From: Nocardia niwae NBRC 108934 = DSM 45340
GTDB taxonomy: Bacteria; Actinomycetota; Actinomycetes; Mycobacteriales; Mycobacteriaceae
DNA length: 64,000 nt
Direction: 5' to 3'
Assembly (NCBI RefSeq): GCF_001613465.1
Contig: NZ_BDCK01000047.1
Span: forward strand, 1-64,000
The notes under the pieces were generated by a model. The model saw only the letters and a list, made by a program, of their open reading frames with translations. It was not told the DNA's origin and did no database searches. Below are positions 8,383-16,905 of this stretch, piece by piece (the stretch's first letter is position 1; every line of letters starts with the position of its first letter). Made by a program: the position numbers and the translations under genes.

Positions 8383-10008
8383 TCAGGCCTTGACCTCGTA
8401 TTCCACCAGCACGCGGCGCAGCAGTTTGCCGGTCGCGTTGCGCGGCAGGTCGTCGAGGAAGACCACCTCACGCGGCACCTTGTACCGCGCCAGGTTGTTC
8501 TTCACGTATGCCTTGAGTTCCTCGCCGTCGGGCGAGTGGCCCGGCTCGGGAACGATGAAGGCACGCAGGCGCTTACCGAATTCCGCGTCGTCCACGCCGA
8601 CCACCGCCACGTCGAAGACGTCGGGCCGCTCCAGCAGCAGGTTCTCCACCTCCTGCGGGAAGACGTTCTCGCCGCCGGACACGATCATGTCGTCGTCGCG
8701 GCCGTCCACCATGAGCAAGCCGTTCTCGTCGAAGTGGCCGACGTCGCCGCTGGACATGTAGCCGTCGATGATCTGCTTGTGCCTGCCGTCGGTGTAGCCC
8801 TCGAACGGCGCGCCGCTGCGGATGAAGATGCGCCCGGTGGTGTTGATCGCGCTGACGCGCTGGTCGTTCTCGTCGTAGAGCCGCACTTCGCAGGTGATCG
8901 GCGCGCGCCCGACGGTGCCGGGCGCGAGCGCGAGGTCCTCCGGGTTCGCCACGGTGGCGACAGCGCATTCGGTGGAGCCGTACAGGTTGTAGAGCACCGG
9001 GCCGAACGCCTCGGTGGCTTTGATCGTCAGCTCCGGCGACAGCGCCGAACCGGCCAGCACGATCGCCTTCAGGGAGGACGTGTCGTACTTCGCCCGGATC
9101 GCCGGATCGAGCTCGACCATCCGGTGCAGCATCGTGGGCACCGCCACCAGCATGTCGGCCTTGTGCTCGGCCACCAGCGCGAGTGTCGCCTCGGCGTCGA
9201 ACCGGCGGCGCACCACCACCTTGTTGGACAGAGCCGCGCCGACCAGCCAGGTGGCCAGGCCGGTGCTGTGGAAGATCGGCGAGACGATCACCTGGGTGCC
9301 GCGCCGCGGGAACGGGATCCGGTCGACCATTTGCGCCGTGGACAGCGGAGTGACCTTGGTGCGCGGGGCGCCCTTGGGCAGGCCGGTGGTGCCGCTGGTC
9401 AGGATGATGAAACCGCCCGGCTTGCTCGGCGCGGGCAGCGGCTCGGTGGAGTTCGCGGCGACCAGGTCGTCGAGGGTCTGCGCGCCCGCGGGCAACGCGG
9501 CGCCCTCGTCGACCCAGGTGAGGTAGCGCGGCAAGTCGGTGGGCAGCGCGTCGAGCAGGCCGAGGAACTCGCTGTCGTGCAGCACCGCCTTGACCTTTTC
9601 GCGCTGGCACACTTCGGCGAACTGCGGCTTGGCGAAACCGGTGTTCATCAGCGCCACCCGCACGCCGAGCTTGCCCGCGGCGGCCATGGCGATGATCAGG
9701 CCGCGGTGGTCGCGCGCGAGCAAGCCGATCACCTGGCCTTCGGTGATGCCCGCCGCCTGCAATCCGCGCGCGACGGCCGTCGACCGGTCGTCCAGCTCGC
9801 GGTAGGTCAGGGCGCCTGCCTCGTCCACGATGCCCGGAGCGTCCGGCGCCACCCGCGCGGAGTGCCGGATCAAGGTCGCCTGGGGGCCGAGGATGCGCGA
9901 TTCCTTCATCGTCCGCAGTGTCTCCAGCGGCTTCTTGGGATCGGTGACACCCCGGCTGCGCAGCACCCCTAGCGCCTTCACGGCCTCCAGCGTGTGGGCC
10001 AAGTTCAT
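8383..10008 (-). CDS. Acyl-CoA synthetase, paralogue of the downstream copy
   Basis: The ATG at 10008 has a GGAGG site 8 nt upstream. The 541-aa AMP-forming ligase shows LTSGTTGLPKGAPR, NLYGSTECAVATVANPEDL, SSGDVGHFDENGLLMVDGRDDDMIVSGGENVFP (read in short runs) and PRNATGKLLRR. Large blocks are identical to the downstream gene (for example LMNTGFAKPQFA and KVKAVLHDSEF), so the two arose by duplication. The N-terminal 60 residues differ, which may alter partner or substrate choice. The role is probably fatty-acid or lipid-intermediate activation. Confidence 0.92.
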   Translation of the reverse strand: MNLAHTLEAVKALGVLRSRGVTDPKKPLETLRTMKESRILGPQATLIRHSARVAPDAPGIVDEAGALTYRELDDRSTAVARGLQAAGITEGQVIGLLARDHRGLIIAMAAAGKLGVRVALMNTGFAKPQFAEVCQREKVKAVLHDSEFLGLLDALPTDLPRYLTWVDEGAALPAGAQTLDDLVAANSTEPLPAPSKPGGFIILTSGTTGLPKGAPRTKVTPLSTAQMVDRIPFPRRGTQVIVSPIFHSTGLATWLVGAALSNKVVVRRRFDAEATLALVAEHKADMLVAVPTMLHRMVELDPAIRAKYDTSSLKAIVLAGSALSPELTIKATEAFGPVLYNLYGSTECAVATVANPEDLALAPGTVGRAPITCEVRLYDENDQRVSAINTTGRIFIRSGAPFEGYTDGRHKQIIDGYMSSGDVGHFDENGLLMVDGRDDDMIVSGGENVFPQEVENLLLERPDVFDVAVVGVDDAEFGKRLRAFIVPEPGHSPDGEELKAYVKNNLARYKVPREVVFLDDLPRNATGKLLRRVLVEYEVKA

Positions 10009-10260
10009 GTCGAATTACCTCCACAAAACCCTCGCGTCGGTCCTCGACCTAGCGAACCGGTACGGCGTGTTGACTTGCCACCGTAGCAGTGCGGAGTGTG
10101 ACAGGTCACAGTTGAATCGGACAAATCAGTCTCGGTTCGGTTGCGTTCGCCCCACGTGGGGGCGGTCCCGCGGGCCGATTCCGATGTTTCCGCACTCGGC
10201 TACCGGTCGGTAGGGTTACCCTCGCAGCGTCTCGAGACCGCTCGAAGGGAGACGCGGCCA

Positions 10261-10863
10261 ATGTCCGATCCGAAGGACCGTGCACCGTTCATCGACATCG
10301 CCGGCGATTTGCCCGGCATCCGGGGGCTGTTCGCTTTCAAGCCCGAAACCGGCGCCGCGCTCAGCGAATTCGCGCAGACACTGTTGCGCGGGACTTCGCC
10401 ACTGACGCCGGGGGAGCGCGAGACGATCGCCGCGTACGTGTCCTCGCGCAACGAAACGTATTTCTGCACGCAGTCGCACGCGGCGACCGCGGCGGTGCTG
10501 GTGGACGGCGGCCGCGACCTGATCGACGCCGTCATCGAGGACGTGGAGTCCGCCGCGATCGAGCCGAAACTGCGTGCGCTGCTGCGCATCGCGGACAAGG
10601 TGCGCCGGTCGGGGCTCGAGGTGACCACCGAGGACGTCGAGAACGCACGGGCCGCGGGCGCCGAGGACGAGGACATTCACGACGCCGTCCTCGTCGCCGC
10701 GGCGTTCTGCATGTTCAACCGCTATGTGGACGGCCTGGCAACGGTCGCGCCTCGGGAGCGGGCGACGTATGAGCAGATCGGCGGAATGCTCGCCACCGCC
10801 GGATACGTGGCCGCCGGTGTGCCGCCCGAATCAGCGCCGGGCGCTGGCGAGGGCGACCAGTAG
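10261..10863 (+). CDS. AhpD-like carboxymuconolactone decarboxylase-family protein
   Basis: The ATG at 10261 follows AAGGGAG. The 200-aa helical protein has the peroxidase-related signature SSRNETYFCTQSHAATAA, with the C-x3-H pair of AhpD/CMD proteins, and a conserved RY...T C-terminal region. Family members reduce peroxides with a thiol partner or act as decarboxylases. The exact reaction here is not determined. The 3' end overlaps the convergent ArsR-type gene by 33 bp. No other peroxide gene is nearby. Confidence 0.85.
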   Translation: MSDPKDRAPFIDIAGDLPGIRGLFAFKPETGAALSEFAQTLLRGTSPLTPGERETIAAYVSSRNETYFCTQSHAATAAVLVDGGRDLIDAVIEDVESAAIEPKLRALLRIADKVRRSGLEVTTEDVENARAAGAEDEDIHDAVLVAAAFCMFNRYVDGLATVAPRERATYEQIGGMLATAGYVAAGVPPESAPGAGEGDQ

Positions 10864-11331
10864 GGGAACCACCCTGGCCGCGGGAACCTCGAACCGGCCG
10901 CGGCCCGCGGTGTGCAGCCAGCCGACCGCGGCCAATTGACGCAGGTGGTGATAGATCTGGCCGGATGTCCCGACGCCGTCAACCCCGGCCAGTTCCGCCG
11001 CGGTCCTGCGTCCGCCCATGATCTCCCGCAGCAGCCGCAGCCGGACCGGACTGCCCAGCGCCGCAAGGCATTCCGCGGTCTCGGCCCAGTCGTCCTCGAT
11101 CAGGTCGCCGGTGGTGAACCTGGCCTGCCACTCGCGTTGCTGGTCGTTGGGCAAGCGGACCGACCCGGCGAAGACGACGCCGCCGTTGGGTTCGTCGGCC
11201 GCGGCGAAATCCTCCTGCAGGCGCGCCACCGCCCAGCCCTCGGCGCCCGGCGGGAGGCTCTCGGGCCGTAGGTTCGCTTCGAGCGCGCTGAGCCGCCGCT
11301 CCAACTCGGCGACTCGGTCTTCCAGACTCAC
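10831..11331 (-). CDS. ArsR-like winged-helix regulator
   Basis: The GTG at 11331 starts VSLEDRVAELERRLSALE, a short coiled coil. An ATG at 11358 is an alternative start. Residues about 90-165 form a winged helix: CLAALGSPVRLRLLREIMGGRRTAAELAG, then SGQIYHHLRQLAAVGWL. This matches ArsR/HTH_20 DNA-binding domains. No metal-binding Cys pair is present, so the signal is probably not a metal. The middle segment (VVFAGSVRLPNDQQREWQA) may form an effector domain. The gene lies between the AhpD-like gene (convergent, overlapping) and a terminator hairpin. Confidence 0.8.
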   Translation of the reverse strand: MSLEDRVAELERRLSALEANLRPESLPPGAEGWAVARLQEDFAAADEPNGGVVFAGSVRLPNDQQREWQARFTTGDLIEDDWAETAECLAALGSPVRLRLLREIMGGRRTAAELAGVDGVGTSGQIYHHLRQLAAVGWLHTAGRGRFEVPAARVVPLLVALASARR

Positions 11332-11378
11332 GAATCCAAAAGCTACGGAACTACACAATTTCCGACAAACCGAAGGCT

Positions 11379-11404
11379 CCGGCTCCCGTGGCGGCGGGAG
11401 CCGG
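11379..11404 (-). terminator. Hairpin terminator of the secreted-protein gene
   Basis: CCGGCTCCCG (11379-11388) pairs perfectly with CGGGAGCCGG (11395-11404) around a 6-nt loop. It sits 10 nt past the stop of the minus-strand gene that begins at 12046. Confidence 0.65.
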
Positions 11405-11413
11405 ACCGTGAGC

Positions 11414-12046
11414 TCAGTTGTAGACCGCGCCGAACGACGGCACCGAGATGGTGCCCAGCCGGTAGGCGTACCCGTCCGGGTGCTCGTCGCTCACCGGCAC
11501 CGACCAGCGGTGCCACAGCGATCCGTACACGGCGGCGACAACCGGGCCCGCGCCGGTGTCCAGGGCGCGCGTGCGAATGGTGGTGTCCACCGGAACGTCG
11601 TTGTGCTCATAGAGCAGTTCGGTGCCGCTGCGCCCGTTGGCTAGGTTGATCCACAGCACCTCGAGTTTCGCGCCGCCCTGGTTCGGCGAGATGGTGCCCG
11701 GTCCGCCGAAGAAGCCGAGGCGGAATCCGTCTACGCCCAGGGCGATACCGGATCCGTATACGCCCGGGCCCTCACCGCGTCCGATATCCGACTGCGCCGG
11801 AACCTGGAACGGCTGCGCGGGCAAGGCGACCTGCTCGGCCTTCGCGAGCTGTCCGGAGGCGATCAGTCGATCCACCGCCTGCTCGGCTGCCGGATTCCCC
11901 GCCGCGGCGGTACGCAGTTGCTGCGCGGCGGCAGTCCAGTCCACGGTGGCCGGTTGCGCGGCGGCGTGCCCGGCGAAAGGCGCTACGAACACCGCGGAGG
12001 CGGCGAAGGCGGTAGCGAGGCGACGCGTAAGACTCAGTCGTTGCAT
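11414..12046 (-). CDS. Secreted hypothetical protein
   Basis: The ATG at 12046 follows AGGAGA by 8 nt. A Sec signal peptide spans about residues 1-31 (MQRLSLTRRLATAFAASAVF, then AGHAAAQ as the likely cleavage region). The mature part begins with a helical region (AAQQLRTAAAGNPAAEQAVD) followed by a beta-rich domain with many aromatic and Gly residues (GVDGFRLGFFGGPGTISP). No catalytic motif is seen. It resembles small secreted proteins of Nocardia, but I cannot name a family. Confidence 0.75.
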   Translation of the reverse strand: MQRLSLTRRLATAFAASAVFVAPFAGHAAAQPATVDWTAAAQQLRTAAAGNPAAEQAVDRLIASGQLAKAEQVALPAQPFQVPAQSDIGRGEGPGVYGSGIALGVDGFRLGFFGGPGTISPNQGGAKLEVLWINLANGRSGTELLYEHNDVPVDTTIRTRALDTGAGPVVAAVYGSLWHRWSVPVSDEHPDGYAYRLGTISVPSFGAVYN

Positions 12047-12511
12047 AACCAGTTCTCCTCGAAGTTCTCTGGTACAGCTCGAGTGAAATACGTCCGCTGA
12101 TTCGTCGATCCAGCGACTCAGGGCGATAGGCTGCCCGGTCCCGCGCGGGCCTGTCCAGGGGTAAGCGGTGAATGGCGTGATCGGGTCGTTGTCTCATCGA
12201 TGCAGCGGCGTGCTCGTCCGAGGGCCCAGCGTACGGATCTCCGGAGCCGCAGTGATTTCCACCCCGGGTGGGATCAGGCGGAGCGGGCCGCCTGCCGTGT
12301 TCGGATGTCCACCGTCGCCGTCATGGCGCAAGCGTCCGCTTGCCGACCGGGCGCCCTGGACGGCACATTCTCGATAAACCGTTCCGTATGGTCTGGTCGA
12401 GGGTAGGCTGAATTCGAGGCGACCGCCGAATCCGCGGCGGCGATGCCCGTATCTGTACGGGACGCCACCCATTCGGGCGTCATCGATCGCGAGTGAGCGG
12501 AGAATCCAGAA
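12047..12511 (+). other. Intergenic region before the small ORF and PatA-like gene
   Basis: About 465 bp. No frame is convincing on either strand. The region should contain the promoter of the minus-strand secreted protein and that of the plus-strand 54-aa ORF and acyltransferase. No clear -35/-10 pair, operator or repeat was found by eye. Confidence 0.4.
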
Positions 12512-12676
12512 ATGCATCGAAGTGACCGGTCCCCGTTGTTCAGCCACCCCAACGAGCCCTCCGAGGTCGGCGCGCCCGCGGTCGGAGTGGTTCGCGTGCC
12601 CGTATTCAGCGACGTCGTCGCGACGACGTCCGCGGCGACCGACGAAGCGGGGCCGGTCGAATCCGGCGGCGATTAG
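12512..12676 (+). CDS. 54-aa hypothetical protein coupled to the acyltransferase
   Basis: ATG at 12512 with GGAGA 8 nt upstream. Translation gives 54 residues, acidic and low-complexity (SHPNEPSEVGAPAVGVVRVP), ending in GGD. The TAG stop shares its last base with the GTG start of the PatA-like gene (TAGTG at 12674-12678), a typical translational-coupling junction. No domain or signal peptide. The good RBS and the junction make it likely to be real. It may help set the level of the acyltransferase or be a small partner. Function unknown. Confidence 0.6.
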   Translation: MHRSDRSPLFSHPNEPSEVGAPAVGVVRVPVFSDVVATTSAATDEAGPVESGGD

Positions 12677-13587
12677 TGCCTCCCTCCGGCAGGGCATGGG
12701 ACCTGGGTTACGCCGCCGGCTGGCGGCTGGTACGCGCCCTGCCGGAACCTCTGGCGGTCCGCCTCTTCGACGCGGGAGCCGAACGAGCGGCCCGGAATGG
12801 TGGCCCGAAACAGTTGCGCCGCAATCTCTCCCGGGTACTGCGCATCGCACCGGACGAGGTGCCGCAGACGCTGATCCGAGCGAGCTTGCGCTCCTATGCC
12901 CGCTACTGGCGCGAAGCCTTCCGGCTGCCGTCGATGGATCCGGTGCGGCTGGCCGACACCATCGAATCCTCGGCGACCGGACTCGAACACATCCACCGGG
13001 CGGCCGAACGCGGCACCGGTGCGGTGCTCGCGCTGCCGCACAGCGGTAATTGGGACCTGGCGGGAGTATGGCTGGTGCAGCGCGTGGGCTCCCCGACCGT
13101 GGTCGCGGAACGGCTCGCGCCGGAATCGCTGTTCCGGCGCTTCGTGCGCTTCCGTGAACGGCTGGGATTCGAGATCATCCCGCTCACCGGTACCGCGACG
13201 CCGCCGTTCTCCCAGCTCCTCGCGCGGATCCGGGAGGGGCGGATCGTCGGGCTGCTCGGCGAACGCGACTTGTCCGGCACGGGCGTACCGGTCACCTTCT
13301 TCGGCGAGCCGGCTCGGCTGCCCGCCGGTCCGGCTCGGCTGGCGATCGACACCGGCGCGCCCCTGCTTCCCGTGCACTGCTGGTATACGCCCGACGGCTG
13401 GGGATTCCACGTGCATCCCCCTATCGACACCAGCAGTGGAGTACGCGAGACCACCCAGGCGCTGGCCGACCGATTCGCCGCGGGTATCGCCGCCCATCCC
13501 GCCGATTGGCACATGCTGCAGCCGCTCTGGACGGCCGACCTCACCGCTGCCCAGCTCGCCCGCCGTCGCTCGATCCAGCCGGACTGA
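12676..13587 (+). CDS. patA: PatA-like phosphatidylinositol mannoside acyltransferase
   Basis: Lysophospholipid-acyltransferase fold. The HX4D active-site motif is H122-SGNW-D127 (LPHSGNWDLAG), and E196 sits in GERDLSG. These match, in order and almost in number, the His126/Asp131/Glu200 triad I recall for mycobacterial PatA, which moves an acyl chain from acyl-CoA to a mannose of PIM. Length (303 aa) fits. GTG start chosen because it overlaps the 54-aa ORF stop. Unlike the classic pgsA-patA-pimA cluster, no PIM genes flank it, so it may be a second copy or work on another glycolipid. Confidence 0.8.
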   Translation: MPPSGRAWDLGYAAGWRLVRALPEPLAVRLFDAGAERAARNGGPKQLRRNLSRVLRIAPDEVPQTLIRASLRSYARYWREAFRLPSMDPVRLADTIESSATGLEHIHRAAERGTGAVLALPHSGNWDLAGVWLVQRVGSPTVVAERLAPESLFRRFVRFRERLGFEIIPLTGTATPPFSQLLARIREGRIVGLLGERDLSGTGVPVTFFGEPARLPAGPARLAIDTGAPLLPVHCWYTPDGWGFHVHPPIDTSSGVRETTQALADRFAAGIAAHPADWHMLQPLWTADLTAAQLARRRSIQPD

Positions 13588-13701
13588 ATCGTTCGGAGTG
13601 CGCTGACGAACAGCGCGGAGGAAGTATTGTCCTGAGCCCGGCTGTCGTGAGATGTGTTCCTGGACACGTCATTTCTTCCCCTCGCCGGTAGGGGAAAACG
13701 A

Positions 13702-13738
13702 AAATCCGGTGCGAGTCCGAGAAGCTCGCACCGGATTT
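13702..13738. terminator. Strong bidirectional hairpin
   Basis: AAATCCGGTGCGAG (13702-13715) and its perfect 14-bp complement (13725-13738) flank a 9-nt loop. A and T runs at the ends make it work as a terminator in both directions, for the fadE operon (minus) and possibly the PatA-like gene (plus). Confidence 0.75.
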
Positions 13739-13761
13739 CGTCGCTGCCGACTAGCTCGGCG

Positions 13762-14991
13762 TCACTTCAACTCGGCGCTGGTCTTACCGAGCACCCGCCG
13801 GGCGACGATGAGCTGCTGGATCTGCTGGGTGCCTTCGAAGATGTCCAGGATCTTCGAGTCGCGGCCCCACTTCTCCAGCAAGGTGCGCTGCGAGTAGCCG
13901 ATGGCGCCGGCCAGTTCGACGGCCTTCAGGGTGACGTCGGTGCCGGTGCGGCCCGCCTTCGCCTTGGACATGGACGCCTCGAGCGAGTTGGGCTTCTTGT
14001 TGTCGGCCATCCACGCGGCGCGCAGGGCGAGCAGGTAGGCGGACTCGTAATCCGCTTCCATGCGCAGGAATTCGGCGGCGGCGGCGTGCTGGTTGTTGGC
14101 GGGGGTGTCGTAGGAGATCTCCACGCCCGCCGCGGTGAGGATCGAGCGCAGCTCTTCCAGGGCGGCGCGGGCGACGCCGATCGCCATCGCGGCGACGAGC
14201 GGACGGGTGTTGTCGAAGGTCTGCATGACCCCGGCGAAACCCTTCTCCACGTTGACTTCCGGGCTGCCGAGGATGTTGTCCTTCGGGATCCGGCAGTCCT
14301 GCAGCAGCAGCACGGCGGTGTCGGAGGCCTTGATGCCGAGCTTGTGCTCGAGCCGCGCCACCGACAGGCCGGGTGCGTCGCGCGGCACGACGAACGACTT
14401 GATCGCCGCGCGGCCGAGGCTCTTGTCCACCGTCGCCCACACCACGATGTGGGTCGAGCGCTGACCGGCGGTGACGAAGATCTTCTCGCCGTTGAGCACC
14501 CACTCGTCGCCGTCGAGCACGGCGGTGGTGGACACGGCGGCGGAGTCGGAACCGAAGGACGGCTCGGTGATCGCCATCGAGGCCCACACCTTGCCGAAGC
14601 GCTTCAGCTGCTCGTCGGTGGCCACCGCGGCGATGGCCGCGTTGCCCAGGCCCTGGTAGGGGATCGACAGCATGAGGCCGACGTCGCCCCAGGACGTCTC
14701 CAGGGCGTTCAGCAGTGCGGACATGTTGCCGCCGTTGGTGTTGCCGAGCAGCTCGGTGGCGTGGCGGTCGGTGTCGCTGTCGTCGGAGCGGCCACCGGCG
14801 GCGCCGCCGATCTTCTGGGTGCCGGAGTCGGCCAGACCCTCGACCATGGCGGCCATGGTGTCCAGCTCGACCGGGTAGTCGTGCTCGGCGAGGTCGTACT
14901 TGCGCGAGATCGGGCGGAAGATCTCCTGCGCGACCTGGTGCGCCTGGTTCGCGCTGGCCCGCAGCTTCTTGGGGAGTTCGAGGTTGATCAT
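13762..14991 (-). CDS. fadE23: Acyl-CoA dehydrogenase, FadE23-like
   Basis: ATG at 14991, AGGAGA 8 nt upstream. 409-aa FAD-dependent dehydrogenase: MTNLELPKKL-type start, active-loop motif ITEPSFGSDSAAVSTTA, NGEKIFVTAGQ, and C-terminal EGTQQIQQLIVARRVLGK. Strongly recalls M. tuberculosis FadE23 (Rv3140), which is paired with FadE24 as here. Catalytic role: alpha-beta dehydrogenation of an acyl-CoA. The two proteins probably form a heteromeric pair, as is known for several actinobacterial FadE couples. The substrate is not determined. Confidence 0.88.
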   Translation of the reverse strand: MINLELPKKLRASANQAHQVAQEIFRPISRKYDLAEHDYPVELDTMAAMVEGLADSGTQKIGGAAGGRSDDSDTDRHATELLGNTNGGNMSALLNALETSWGDVGLMLSIPYQGLGNAAIAAVATDEQLKRFGKVWASMAITEPSFGSDSAAVSTTAVLDGDEWVLNGEKIFVTAGQRSTHIVVWATVDKSLGRAAIKSFVVPRDAPGLSVARLEHKLGIKASDTAVLLLQDCRIPKDNILGSPEVNVEKGFAGVMQTFDNTRPLVAAMAIGVARAALEELRSILTAAGVEISYDTPANNQHAAAAEFLRMEADYESAYLLALRAAWMADNKKPNSLEASMSKAKAGRTGTDVTLKAVELAGAIGYSQRTLLEKWGRDSKILDIFEGTQQIQQLIVARRVLGKTSAELK

Positions 14992-15024
14992 GGGTGAGGT
15001 CTCCTGGAGAACGGAACGGGCCGG

Positions 15025-16413
15025 TTAGATGAGCACGACACCTTCGGCGACGCCGATCGCCCGCAGGTCGCGGTACCAGCGCTCGACCGGGTGTTCCTTG
15101 GTGAAGCCGTGACCGCCGAGCAGCTGCACGCCGTCGAGGCCGATCTGCATGCCCTTGTCGGTGGCCAGCTTGCGGGCCAGCGCGGCCTCCCGGCCGAAGG
15201 ACAGGCCCTGCTCCGCGCGAGAAGCGCCGCGCAGCGTCACCAGCCGCAGGCCGTCGAGTTCGATCGCGATGTTGGCGACCATGAACGCCACCGCCTGGCG
15301 GTGCGAGATCGGCTCGCCGAACGCTTCGCGCTCGTTGACGTAGGGGATCACGTAGTCCAGTACGGCCCGGCCGGTGCCGGCCGCCAGCGAAGCCCAGCCC
15401 AGGCGAGCCAAGCGCACGGCGTCGGCGTACTCCTCGGCGCGGGTCGCCGCGTCGCCGTCGCCCAGGACGGCGTCGGCGCCGACCGCGACGTTGTCCAGGA
15501 TCAGCCGGCCGAGGCCCGCGGCGCGCAGACCCATGCTCGGGTCGGCCTCCACGACCAGGCCGGGCGCGTCCGACTCCACGATGAACAGCGCCGGACGGCC
15601 GTCGAGTTCGGCGGCGATCAGGAACAGCTCGGCATCGGCCGCGGCGGGCACAAGGCTCTTCACGCCGGAGAGCCGGTAGCCGCTCGGCGAGCGCACCGCC
15701 TTGGTCTCCAGGGCGAAGGGGTCGAACAGGGCACGCGGCTCGCTGATCACGACCGAGGCCTGCGGCACGTTCTCACCGGTGAAGGCAGGCAGGTAGGTCT
15801 TCTGCTGAGCGTCGCTGCCCCACTGCGAGAGGGCGACCGCGACGCCGCTGGGCGCCAGGATGGGCAGGGCGAGGCCCATGTCGCCGTGCGCCAAGGCCTC
15901 GGCGACCAGCGAGTTGGTCACCGCACCGCGCTCGGAGGCCGCACCCTCGAGTTCCTCCGGGACGTTGATCAGGGTGATGCCGAGTTCGGCGGCGCGCTCG
16001 AGCAGGTCGCGCGGCGCCTTGGCGGCGTTGTCGGCCTCGTAGGCGGCCGGGCGCAGGATCTCGGCGGCGAATTCCTTCACCGTCTCGACGATCATCTGCT
16101 GCTCGTCGGTCGGCGTCAGGTCGAAGAAGTCCTTGTTCTTCGTCTCGTTGGCCGCCAGACGTTTCGGCGCGCCGCCGCCCGCGACCTTCGCGAACGCTCG
16201 GGTCGCCGCGCCGAGAGTGCGGAAGCCGGTCTTGGTGCCCTCGTAGGTGACGCGCTCGATCGGCTTGCGCAGGTTGTATTTCTCGGCGAGTTCCGACCCG
16301 GTGAGGGTCGTCATGACCCGCATCGCCGCGCCCATCCAATCCCGCTTGGGTTGGTTCAGGCCGACCGCGGACGTATCTGGACGTCGCTTCGTTGCGCTGT
16401 CTCGAGTGCTCAT
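15025..16413 (-). CDS. fadE24: Acyl-CoA dehydrogenase, FadE24-like
   Basis: First gene of the two-gene operon. Start ATG at 16413 (a second ATG is at 16416), AGGTG just upstream; frames starting earlier contain poor leader sequence. 462 aa, containing the FadE24-type block GSELAEKYNLRKPIERVTYEGTK (read in short runs) and DLTPTDEQQMIVETVKEF, typical of acyl-CoA dehydrogenases, and C-terminal LLGGHGFTKEHPVERWYRDLR. It matches M. tuberculosis FadE24 (Rv3139) from memory. In that organism fadE24 responds to isoniazid. The operon start is preceded by two palindromic operators. The catalytic Glu is not obvious. Confidence 0.88.
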   Translation of the reverse strand: MSTRDSATKRRPDTSAVGLNQPKRDWMGAAMRVMTTLTGSELAEKYNLRKPIERVTYEGTKTGFRTLGAATRAFAKVAGGGAPKRLAANETKNKDFFDLTPTDEQQMIVETVKEFAAEILRPAAYEADNAAKAPRDLLERAAELGITLINVPEELEGAASERGAVTNSLVAEALAHGDMGLALPILAPSGVAVALSQWGSDAQQKTYLPAFTGENVPQASVVISEPRALFDPFALETKAVRSPSGYRLSGVKSLVPAAADAELFLIAAELDGRPALFIVESDAPGLVVEADPSMGLRAAGLGRLILDNVAVGADAVLGDGDAATRAEEYADAVRLARLGWASLAAGTGRAVLDYVIPYVNEREAFGEPISHRQAVAFMVANIAIELDGLRLVTLRGASRAEQGLSFGREAALARKLATDKGMQIGLDGVQLLGGHGFTKEHPVERWYRDLRAIGVAEGVVLI

Positions 16414-16461
16414 CATCACCTGGTTTTCTCGGATGGGTTGGTGCGGTCTGTCCCCAGCTAT

Positions 16462-16498
16462 CTTACTCCGGAGTAAGGCTATCTTACTGCTGAGTAAG
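16462..16498 (-). promoter_or_regulatory. Two tandem palindromic operators before the fadE24 operon
   Basis: CTTACTCCGGAGTAAG (16462-16477) is a perfect 16-bp palindrome. CTTACTGCTGAGTAAG (16483-16498) is a second copy with 6-bp arms. They repeat every 21 bp, two turns of DNA, on the same face of the helix. On the minus strand TAAGAT (a TAnnnT -10 type) occurs at the edge of each. This is a textbook double site for a dimeric repressor, most likely TetR-like. No regulator gene sits beside it. It lies 49-85 bp upstream of the fadE24 start. Confidence 0.7.
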
Positions 16499-16905
16499 AA
16501 GTGCGTCGAGGTGCAGCATACGCGGGTAATCCGCGCCTTGCTGGACAAGTGCCCAAAGTTGCGTCCGAGGGGTCGGTCGTCCTCTCCTGCGCGCGTCGTG
16601 TTATGCCGCGCAGCGCGATGAGCTGCGCTTTCGGAAGGCGCTAGGGGTTTCCGGCCCGAATAGCCGGACCGGCCGCCGCCGGTTCGCCCCGCCCCAAGGC
16701 CGTAGTGGCGATCGATGCCGATTCGTTACCGGTTGCCGGAGGCCGAGCCCTCATATGAAGGCCGCGAGCGCGAGCTGGGTGGAGGGATCTGCGAAACCGG
16801 TCTCGGCCGTAGCGGCGGCGCGATCGGCAGTCGCGAGACGCATGGCGGCGACAGGCGAAGTCGGCGGAAGCGGCCGACAGTGTTGCCGTGATTACAATCC
16901 GACGC
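16499..16905. other. Intergenic region between fadE24 and the Uma2 gene
   Basis: About 400 bp. It shows no confident gene on either strand; small frames here lack start signals. It contains the distal part of the fadE24 promoter. The Uma2-like gene starts at its right end without an obvious ribosome-binding site. Confidence 0.4.
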
